A stretch of 13,726 nt of DNA from Acidobacteria bacterium UBA2999 (GTDB taxonomy: Bacteria > Acidobacteriota > Vicinamibacteria > Vicinamibacterales > UBA2999), in NCBI GenBank assembly GCA_002346475.1, contig DDZV01000039.1:1-13726 (forward strand), read 5' to 3'. The position numbers were made by a program, and so were the translations under genes. The notes under the pieces are model-generated. The model did no database searches and was not told where the DNA came from. It was given only the letters and a program-made list of their open reading frames with translations. Below, one piece after another: positions 6,712-13,122 of the stretch; the stretch's first letter is position 1; each line of letters opens with the position of its first letter.

Positions 6712-8148
6712 TTAGGTTTTTAATGGTGCATAGAAAGAAACGCCCCGTATCTGTTCATTAACTGTTAGGGAATGCAAGAGCGGTGGAAAAGCACGCTGTT
6801 CACAATCGAGACGTTCACATAATCGACAACTAGGACCAACCGGTACAATTGCATCCTGACTAGAAAGGTCAAGACCGTCGGCATATACCAGCTCGTTCGC
6901 ATAAGACACCTCACACCCAAGTGCAATAGCGTATTGCGTCCGTGGTGCTTTAAAACCACCACCTTGTTTTCGTACCGTGGAAGCAATTTCAAAAAACACT
7001 CGGCCATCTGGCATTTGTGAAAGCTGAGTTCGGGTCATGCCAGGAGTTAGAAAAGCTTCGAAAACATTCCAACGTGGACATGCACCGCTAAACCGCGCAA
7101 ATCTTAGGCCTGATGCGCTAAAACGCTTTGAAATATTACCTGCAAAGTCGATGCGCAACATGTGAAATGGGACACCCTCAGACCCCTGACGACGAAGGGT
7201 GGTCAAGCGATGGCATGTCTGTTCAAAACTTGTACGAAAACGATAACCAAGTAATTCGATGTCATATCTTTCAGATTTAGCTGCTTGAAGAAATGGTTCA
7301 TAGGGCATTAAAACAGCCCCGGCAAAATAGTTCGCAAGAGCAACTCGACAGAGCGCTCTCGATTCATCGCTAGTAAGTAAATGATCAGATGCAATTTGAT
7401 CAAGTACAACATAATTAGTTAAAAGACCGGCTTGATGGGCAAGATGAAAATTTCGGCTATCTCGACGAAGCACTTCAGAAAGTGACAGTACCCGTGTTTC
7501 CGGATCGTAACGTCTCAGCGCTGACTCCATAGCACTAGTTGTTTCAATACGTACAGTTATTCCAAGAGTACGGGCTAGGTGCGATGACAGCCGCTTGAAG
7601 ATAGTATCTGGATCATCAAGCTCAGCGTCACGAGCTAGTTTTTCTGCTCCTTGTTCAAGATCAGGGAAATAATTTAAGTGACGCTGAATCAAGTCACTGA
7701 CCTCTTCTGTCGGAGAAAGGGTGTACGGAATACCTCCAGATTCTCGATCCTCAGATAACTTAGATGTTAGATTCTGCACAGAACCTCGTGCTTCCTGATA
7801 GGCCTCGTACAGTCGAAGAATTGCCTGAGAAGTGACCGGATGTGTCGTCGCCAATTCACGGAGTTCATTTGCTACAACATCAATATTCTCAAAGAGTGGA
7901 TCGCCGAAGACTTCTATTAACTCAGCCATCGCACGTTCATCATGCTCAGATGAAAAAGTCTTCAAGTTAACAGGCAGGATCTTCGCAAGCTTTACCAATA
8001 GGTCTGCAGTAAAACTCCTACGGTTATGCTCAATTAAATTGAGATAACTAGGGGAGATCCCCAAGCGACGAGCTAACTCAGCCTGAGTCATCCGTTGACT
8101 ACGTCGAAGCACTCGGACTTTTGCGCCTAAATTACCCTCTGTTCGCAT
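6712..8148 (-). CDS. ramB: RamB/ScfR-family transcriptional regulator of glyoxylate/acetate genes
   Basis: A 478-aa DNA-binding protein. An XRE-type helix-turn-helix occupies about residues 8-60 (MTQAELARRLGISPSYLNLIE). A central IrrE/ImmA-like region at about 190-310 contains ANYFAGAVLMPYEPF. Its metal-protease motif is degenerate: FHLAHQAGL at 234-242 lacks the catalytic Glu of HEXXH, as is usual in these regulators. The C-terminal short-chain-fatty-acyl regulator domain follows, with GACPRWNVFEAF at 355-366 and the cysteine motif CRLCERLDCEQRAFP at 441-455. Cys357, 441, 444 and 449 could form a metal site. RamB of Corynebacterium regulates aceA and aceB. Here the gene is divergent from exactly those genes, across a 129-nt gap with repeated 9-mers. 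The ATG at 8148 lacks a good Shine-Dalgarno sequence. Confidence 0.92.
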   Translation of the reverse strand: MRTEGNLGAKVRVLRRSQRMTQAELARRLGISPSYLNLIEHNRRSFTADLLVKLAKILPVNLKTFSSEHDERAMAELIEVFGDPLFENIDVVANELRELATTHPVTSQAILRLYEAYQEARGSVQNLTSKLSEDRESGGIPYTLSPTEEVSDLIQRHLNYFPDLEQGAEKLARDAELDDPDTIFKRLSSHLARTLGITVRIETTSAMESALRRYDPETRVLSLSEVLRRDSRNFHLAHQAGLLTNYVVLDQIASDHLLTSDESRALCRVALANYFAGAVLMPYEPFLQAAKSERYDIELLGYRFRTSFEQTCHRLTTLRRQGSEGVPFHMLRIDFAGNISKRFSASGLRFARFSGACPRWNVFEAFLTPGMTRTQLSQMPDGRVFFEIASTVRKQGGGFKAPRTQYAIALGCEVSYANELVYADGLDLSSQDAIVPVGPSCRLCERLDCEQRAFPPLLHSLTVNEQIRGVSFYAPLKT

Positions 8149-8183
8149 ACCACTAGGATAATATATATTTTCAATATTTTCAT

Positions 8184-8208
8184 ATTTACAAAATTTTATT
8201 TACAAAAT
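8184..8208. promoter_or_regulatory. Tandem direct repeat, candidate RamB operators
   Basis: ATTTACAAAAT occurs twice without mismatch at 8184-8194 and 8198-8208, a 14-nt period in the gap between ramB and aceB. The core TTTACAAA differs at one base from the TTTGCAAA core known for Corynebacterium RamB sites. On the minus strand the first copy overlaps a possible ramB -35 (TTGTAA, 8186-8191), with an A/T-rich -10 region 17-18 nt further on. Binding here could therefore autoregulate ramB as well as control aceB. The repeat itself is directly visible; the operator role is inferred. Confidence 0.6.
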
Positions 8209-8229
8209 GAGTCAACATTAACACCTATT

Positions 8230-8235
8230 TATACT
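8230..8235 (+). promoter_or_regulatory. Candidate -10 box for aceBA
   Basis: TATACT matches TATAAT at five of six positions and would start transcription near 8242, about 36 nt before the aceB start codon. The spacing-matched -35 region falls at the end of the direct-repeat block and has no consensus match, as expected of a regulated promoter but also of a false hit. A TTGACA at 8244-8249 is an alternative -35, but no convincing -10 lies 17 nt downstream of it. Confidence 0.3.
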
Positions 8236-8270
8236 GTTTAAGATTGACATAAATCTCCTGCTAGCACACA

Positions 8271-8279
8271 TTTGTAAAT
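8271..8279 (-). promoter_or_regulatory. Inverted third copy of the ATTTACAAA motif over the aceB start
   Basis: TTTGTAAAT is the exact reverse complement of the ATTTACAAA core of the two upstream direct repeats. It covers the first two bases of the aceB start codon (8278-8280). A protein bound here together with the upstream pair, about 76 nt apart between centres, could block or loop the aceB promoter. The role is inferred from the exact repeat and the adjacent regulator gene. Confidence 0.5.
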
Positions 8280-9879
8280 GCTTGTGAATGATCAAAGGCT
8301 AGCAGAAGGTCGGGTGCGCCCCAACGCTCCCAATGTTCAAGGTGTCGATACAGTTATTACACCAGAAGCGACAGCCTTTGTTGTTGAATTGGTTCAACGT
8401 TTTGGACCCCGTCTACAGGAACTTCTTGCCACGCGTCAGGCACGTCTTAAGGCAAAAGAACCTTTGGACTTTCTTCAAAAGACTAAAGATGTCCGCGAAG
8501 GTAACTGGAGAATTTCTCCAACGCCTCAGCCACTACAAGATCGACGCGTGGAGATAACCGGTCCAGTAGATCGGAAGATGGTGATCAACGGCTTGAACTC
8601 TGGTGCTCAGATGTTCATGGCAGACTTTGAAGATGCAACTGCACCAACCTGGACTAACGTTATTAATGGACAGATTAATCTCTCAGATGCAGTCAATAGA
8701 ACTATCACATTTAAGAGTCCAGAAGGTAAAGACTACTCACTCAAAGATAAAACTGCGGTGCTTCTTGTCAGACCCCGTGGCCTACATTTACCAGAGTGGC
8801 ATTTCCTAGTCGACGACAGTCCAATCCCTGGATGTCTTTTTGATTTTGGTTTCTTTTTCTTTAACAACGCAAAAGAACAGCTTCGGTCTGGGCTCGGCCC
8901 TTATTTTTATCTACCAAAACTACAAAGCCATCTTGAAGCACGCTGGTGGAATGATGTGTTTCTCTACGCAGAAAAAGCTATAGGCCTACCTATTGGTTCA
9001 ATTCGCGCAACGGTGCTCATTGAAACACTGCCAGCCGCCTTTGAAATGGATGAGATTCTGTACGAACTTCGTGAACACATGGCAGGACTTAATTGCGGAA
9101 GATGGGATTACATCTTCAGCTCTATCAAAACGCAACGGCAAGAACCTAGCTTTGTTTTACCTGACCGCGCACAAGTCACTATGGATAAGGGTTTTCTTCG
9201 TGCATACACACAACTCTTGATCAAAACGTGCCATCGTCGAGGAGCCCATGCTATCGGAGGAATGGCGCCACAAATCCCGCTGAAGGACCCAAAAGCTAAC
9301 GAGCTCGCTTTAGCAAAAGTACGAGAGGATAAAATTCGAGAAGTAACAGATGGACACGATGGTACATGGGTAGCACACCCTGGACTCGTCCCCATCGCAC
9401 AAGAAATCTTTAGTAACGGCATGTCAGGGCCAAACCAGCTTTCACGTCTCCGAGATGATGTAACTGTGACACGGCAGATGCTACTTGAGCCACCAAGCGG
9501 AACACGAACTGAGACGGGATTACGGAAAAATATTAAGGTTGGCACTCAGTACTTACATGCCTGGCTACTTGGACTCGGATGTGTCCCACTCCACGGCTTA
9601 ATGGAAGACGCTGCGACCTCAGAAATTTCACGCACACAAGTCTGGCAATGGCTACACCATAGTGCTTCACTTGAAGATGGACGCACCGTAGACCTTCCAC
9701 TAGTAAAACAAATCATGGACGAAGAACACAGTATTCTTCGTGCACAAATTGATTCAGAAAAAAACTTAAACCGTTTTAATGATGCTGCTGAAATTTTTAA
9801 GGAGCTTGCAATCTCAAATACCTTGGAAGAATTTTTGACACTTCCTGCTTATAAACGTCTCGTAAGTTATACCAGTTAA
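8278..9879 (+). CDS. aceB: Malate synthase A
   Basis: A 533-aa malate synthase of the A type, which condenses glyoxylate with acetyl-CoA to malate in the glyoxylate bypass; cytoplasmic. Family motifs appear in order: MADFEDATAPTW (114-125), RPRGLHLPEWH (165-175) with the active-site Arg166, VLIETLPAAFEMDEILYELR (246-265) with metal-binding Glu249, and the signature REHMAGLNCGRWDYIFS (265-281) with Asp277 as the second metal ligand. C-terminal HGLMEDAATSEISR (439-452) carries Asp444 as the expected catalytic base. Residue roles are transferred from known malate synthases. Length is normal for the family. An in-frame TAA sits immediately upstream, so ATG 8278 is the earliest start; it has no Shine-Dalgarno sequence. 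It is first in an operon with aceA and divergent from its probable regulator. Confidence 0.97.
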   Translation: MLVNDQRLAEGRVRPNAPNVQGVDTVITPEATAFVVELVQRFGPRLQELLATRQARLKAKEPLDFLQKTKDVREGNWRISPTPQPLQDRRVEITGPVDRKMVINGLNSGAQMFMADFEDATAPTWTNVINGQINLSDAVNRTITFKSPEGKDYSLKDKTAVLLVRPRGLHLPEWHFLVDDSPIPGCLFDFGFFFFNNAKEQLRSGLGPYFYLPKLQSHLEARWWNDVFLYAEKAIGLPIGSIRATVLIETLPAAFEMDEILYELREHMAGLNCGRWDYIFSSIKTQRQEPSFVLPDRAQVTMDKGFLRAYTQLLIKTCHRRGAHAIGGMAPQIPLKDPKANELALAKVREDKIREVTDGHDGTWVAHPGLVPIAQEIFSNGMSGPNQLSRLRDDVTVTRQMLLEPPSGTRTETGLRKNIKVGTQYLHAWLLGLGCVPLHGLMEDAATSEISRTQVWQWLHHSASLEDGRTVDLPLVKQIMDEEHSILRAQIDSEKNLNRFNDAAEIFKELAISNTLEEFLTLPAYKRLVSYTS

Positions 9880-9895
9880 GAAGGGAATACTTCTT

Positions 9896-11140
9896 ATGTC
9901 TGAAAATGAGAGCGACCGCTGGGCAAACATTACTCGTCCATATTCAAATGAATCAGTAAAACGGCTACGAGGTAGCCTGCACGTAGAGCACACTCTAGCG
10001 AGACACGGTGCTGAACGTTTATGGAAACAACTACATACCGAGCGCTACATTAATGCCCTCGGTGCTCTCACAGGAAATCAAGCTGTTCAAATGGTTCGCG
10101 GAGGGCTTCAAGCTATCTACCTATCTGGGTGGCAAGTGGCTGCGGATGCGAACTCAGCCGGACAAACTTATCCTGATCAGAGCCTATATCCGTATGACAG
10201 TGTCCCAACTGTTGTGCGGCGTATCAACAGGGCGCTACAAAGGAGTGACCAGATCCAATGTGCAGAGGGCTCAACAGATCGTGACTGGTTTGTACCTATT
10301 GTAGCTGATGCAGAAGCTGGCTTTGGAGGCCCGCTCAACGCCTTTGAACTCATGAAAGCTATGATTGAAGCCGGAGCTGCCGGAGTACATTTTGAGGATC
10401 AACTTTCATCTGAAAAAAAATGTGGCCACCTCGGTGGGAAGGTGTTGGTTCCTACTAGTCAATTTATTCGCACCCTCATTGCCGCAAGACTTGCGTCAGA
10501 TGTGTTAGATGTTCCAACAATCTTAGTGGCTAGGACTGATGCAGACAGTGCAAAATTACTGCTGTCCGATGCCGACCCAGTTGATCATCCATTTATTGAA
10601 AGCCAAAAACGGACACCTGAAGGTTTTTTTCATTTAAAAGGTGGTATTGATTGCGCCATCTCACGTGCACTTTCTTATGCTCCCTACGCTGACATGATTT
10701 GGTGTGAAACAGCAGTGCCAGACATGGAACAAGCACGAGAATTCGCACGTGGCGTACATGAGAAATTCCCAGGAAAACTTTTGGCTTACAATTGTTCGCC
10801 CTCATTCAATTGGAAAAAACACCTGAGCGATAAAGAAATTTCAAATTTCCAGCGCGAACTTGGTCTCCTCGGTTATAAGTTCCAGTTTGTCACTCTTGCT
10901 GGCTTTCACGCACTCAACTACGGAATGTTTGAGCTTTCACAAGAATATGCACAGACCGGTATGGAAGCATACGTCAAGTTACAAGAAGCTGAGTTCGCAG
11001 CTGAGCATGCCGGGTACACAGCGACTAAACACCAGCAAGAAGTTGGAACTGGCTACTTCGATCTTGTGACAGAGACTGTCTCTGGAGGAACTGCCTCTAC
11101 CATTGCTCTTGCAGAATCTACCGAGGCAGCTCAATTCTAA
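9896..11140 (+). CDS. aceA: Isocitrate lyase
   Basis: A 414-aa isocitrate lyase, which splits isocitrate into glyoxylate and succinate and supplies glyoxylate to the upstream malate synthase. The catalytic signature KKCGHLGGKVLVPTSQ is at 174-189, with Cys176 as the active-site residue. Substrate and Mg-binding stretches include VADAEAGFGG (136-145), GVHFEDQLSSEKKCGH (163-178) and VARTDADSAKLL (211-222). LLAYNCSPSFNWKK at 295-308 and TLAGFHALNYGMFEL at 333-347 also match the family. Length is slightly below the roughly 430 aa of enterobacterial enzymes, as in many other bacteria. AAGGGAA lies about 8 nt before the ATG, and the gap from the aceB stop is 16 nt, so the two form one operon, closed by the terminator at 11182. 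Confidence 0.98.
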   Translation: MSENESDRWANITRPYSNESVKRLRGSLHVEHTLARHGAERLWKQLHTERYINALGALTGNQAVQMVRGGLQAIYLSGWQVAADANSAGQTYPDQSLYPYDSVPTVVRRINRALQRSDQIQCAEGSTDRDWFVPIVADAEAGFGGPLNAFELMKAMIEAGAAGVHFEDQLSSEKKCGHLGGKVLVPTSQFIRTLIAARLASDVLDVPTILVARTDADSAKLLLSDADPVDHPFIESQKRTPEGFFHLKGGIDCAISRALSYAPYADMIWCETAVPDMEQAREFARGVHEKFPGKLLAYNCSPSFNWKKHLSDKEISNFQRELGLLGYKFQFVTLAGFHALNYGMFELSQEYAQTGMEAYVKLQEAEFAAEHAGYTATKHQQEVGTGYFDLVTETVSGGTASTIALAESTEAAQF

Positions 11141-11181
11141 TTTACCTACCACAGCTACTCTTAAAAACACGTTCGTCACAA

Positions 11182-11216
11182 AAAAAGGAGCCTCGCATTC
11201 TGCGAGGCTCCTTTTT
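11182..11216. terminator. Bidirectional intrinsic terminator between convergent aceA and cytochrome gene
   Basis: A perfect 16-bp hairpin with a 3-nt loop (TTC): the left arm ends GGAGCCTCGCA and the right arm begins TGCGAGGCTCC. The arms are flanked by A and T tracts on both strands (seven A before, five T after). It therefore works for aceA, whose stop is 41 nt to the left, and for the convergent haem-lipoprotein gene, whose stop is 33 nt to the right. Confidence 0.95.
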
Positions 11217-11249
11217 GTACTTACGATCTTTTTTAAATGGTGTGAATCA

Positions 11250-11708
11250 TCACATATCGTCATACTTCATGTGACAATTGTCACATGAATAGTAAATATC
11301 TTCACCTAATGCAAAAATACGTTCCACATCTTCTGCTTCAGCAGCACTAACAGCAGCGGAACCAGCATCAACCATCGCTTGTGCCATCTCCATCCATTCT
11401 TCATTGTCTCGCGCACGCGGTTCCATCATGAGTAAATTCCCAGCCTCTGCCATAATAAGAGCGCTGCCACGTACACTATTCCAGTCTTCCTCAGTCTTTG
11501 GATATAGTTCTTCAATACCATCAGCTGAGACAATGGTGCCAACCGAATCCCAAACAACGTCAGCGGCAGGATCAATTACATCAATCATTAGCTGTCTAAC
11601 ACTAGCGACCGGCTGATATGGACTCGGGGGGCTCGGAGTCGGCCCACATGCAAAACTTATAGTGACGATGAATGCTAAGACAACCCAGGCACGTGGCATG
11701 ATCTGCAT
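11250..11708 (-). CDS. Small exported cytochrome c (c556-like) with C-terminal CXXCH, probable lipoprotein
   Basis: A 152-aa exported haem protein. Residues 1-20 are a signal peptide (hydrophobic 8-20) ending ISFAC, with Cys21 possibly lipidated, followed by a Pro/Ser-rich linker. The mature part is helical: RQLMIDVIDPAADVVWDSVG at 38-57 resembles the first helix of cytochrome c'/c556 proteins, where a Met (here perhaps Met41) can be the axial ligand. The single haem-attachment motif CDNCH lies at 142-146, seven residues from the end of the chain, as expected of that four-helix-bundle class. It may carry electrons outside the cytoplasm; partners are unknown. AAAGGAG lies 5 nt before the ATG at 11708; the Met at residue 4 (11699) is the alternative. 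It is divergent from the metal-binding protein gene by about 70-115 nt. Confidence 0.85.
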   Translation of the reverse strand: MQIMPRAWVVLAFIVTISFACGPTPSPPSPYQPVASVRQLMIDVIDPAADVVWDSVGTIVSADGIEELYPKTEEDWNSVRGSALIMAEAGNLLMMEPRARDNEEWMEMAQAMVDAGSAAVSAAEAEDVERIFALGEDIYYSCDNCHMKYDDM

Positions 11709-11823
11709 TACTCTCCTTTAAATTTAATATAATACACAACCACTTTATCCTCTAAATAAGACTATATAGATACCTATTTTGACTAATGAACAGCTTGAGA
11801 GAACTTGCCCCATTTCTCGACAG

Positions 11824-13122
11824 ATGGCATTATTCTCTCGAATGATATCCCGTGCTGCTCACGCAACCGCTCTGGGACTAATTGTTTTACTGCTAACCAT
11901 CCTGCCAACTTTCTATAGCTACGGGCAGGCCGCCCAAGAGTTCCTCCCACCAGTTACCTTTGTGTGCCCAATGAGCGAGCACTCGGAAGTTGTTGAAGAA
12001 CAACCAGGTCGTTGCCCCCTTTGTCGTATGGCGCTAACACCAGTACGGCTTGACCTAGCATGGTCATGCCCTCTGCACTCAGCTGTAATCTTAGACCAAG
12101 AGGGCCTTTGCCCCATCGATGGCCGGAACCTTGTTCGAGTAACCATTGCACGCTACTGGACCTGTTCAGATAAGCCTCGGGAACGCCTCACAGAGCCTGG
12201 GACCTGTGCTGACGGAACGCTTCGAACAGCTGTACGCGAGCACCGTGCTCATGGCGACCACAACCCTCGACACGGTGGTCTTTTTTTCATGGCAAGTGAT
12301 AAGTGGCATCATCTAGAAGGCACTCACCCAACAGTTAATCTATTCCGGTTATTCATTTACGATAATTTTACAGAACCACTGCCCATTGGAGAGATCACAG
12401 GACGCCTAGTCCTACGAGAAGAGCGCAATTCAAACACGGGGAAATGGGAAGAGGTTGATGTCGTTCCTCTAAAAAAATCACGTGATGGTCAAACGTTAGA
12501 AGCTGAAGTGCCAAGTACTCGTCTTCCACTTACCGTAACTGCCAAACTAAAATTTGAATCAACGTCTAATGAGGAACGTTTTGATTTTACCTTTAGTGAA
12601 TACTCAGAAGAACCAGCCGTATCTCCTACTTCAGCCACTATTAGCAGTCCTCCACCAACGACGGCTATTACCCAGCCACAAGCTGCGACACAGGCACCAC
12701 CCGAAAACCTACAGACAGATCTAAGCAATCAAAAAATTAGCATGTCAGGCAGTGTCGCAACGTATCAAGCATTCTTAACAAATCAACTTACTGCAGCTTT
12801 ACCTAAAAATTCTCCTGCCCTACTAGATCTTCTCCAGCTACGAACTCGTGAACTTGGCGAACTCATCGAACGTGGGCAATTTGGTTCCGTATATGTCCCA
12901 GCGATGCTTTGCAAGGAAGTGGCCTTAGCACTTGAAAACTATACAGCTCAACTTCCAAACCAACGTCGTTTAGAAGCCATGGCTGCTATTCGACGAGTCG
13001 TGATAACCGCTTGGGAAATTGATGGCTACGGAGATAGTGGAGATGGCCAGAAACTTAAAGCTGCATACAATGCGTTCATAAATTCGGTAACCGCACTGGA
13101 AACAGCGTATGGCTCAGATTAA
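11824..13122 (+). CDS. Exported protein with three degenerate heavy-metal-binding repeats and a His cluster
   Basis: 432 aa from ATG 11824. The frame is open to a TTG at 11779, and another ATG lies at 11842; none has a Shine-Dalgarno sequence, so the start is uncertain. I chose 11824 because it gives a normal signal peptide (hydrophobic 14-30, cleavage near 36). Three repeats of the heavy-metal-binding type (CPMHP...PGxCPxCGM) follow. Repeat 1, FVCPMSEHSE to GRCPLCRMALTPV, has Cys48, 64 and 67. Repeat 2 has Cys82, His85 and Cys96, with the third Cys replaced in CPID. Repeat 3 has Cys114 and Cys128 only. A histidine-rich stretch, HRAHGDHNPRHGG and KWHHLEGTH (140-168), precedes a beta-rich region. 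A Pro/Thr/Ala linker (about 265-295) and a helical C-terminal domain (308-430) complete it. Metal binding, perhaps copper, outside the cytoplasm is inferred; function is unknown. Confidence 0.8.
   Translation: MALFSRMISRAAHATALGLIVLLLTILPTFYSYGQAAQEFLPPVTFVCPMSEHSEVVEEQPGRCPLCRMALTPVRLDLAWSCPLHSAVILDQEGLCPIDGRNLVRVTIARYWTCSDKPRERLTEPGTCADGTLRTAVREHRAHGDHNPRHGGLFFMASDKWHHLEGTHPTVNLFRLFIYDNFTEPLPIGEITGRLVLREERNSNTGKWEEVDVVPLKKSRDGQTLEAEVPSTRLPLTVTAKLKFESTSNEERFDFTFSEYSEEPAVSPTSATISSPPPTTAITQPQAATQAPPENLQTDLSNQKISMSGSVATYQAFLTNQLTAALPKNSPALLDLLQLRTRELGELIERGQFGSVYVPAMLCKEVALALENYTAQLPNQRRLEAMAAIRRVVITAWEIDGYGDSGDGQKLKAAYNAFINSVTALETAYGSD

Noticed and set aside
6442..6723. 93-codon plus-strand frame opposite the 115-aa gene
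   Set aside because: The runs of Ser (SSSYSSSHCSSAS) come from reading Glu/Asp-rich codons backwards; the minus-strand gene has the ribosome site and operon context.
8244..8272. TTGACA at 8244 as the aceB -35 box
   Set aside because: No acceptable -10 hexamer lies 16-18 nt downstream, and transcription would begin inside or after the start codon.
9108..9545. 145-codon minus-strand frame inside aceB
   Set aside because: It is fully antisense to a well-conserved enzyme, has no recognisable domain, and shows the Ser/Arg/Cys-rich composition of a shadow frame.
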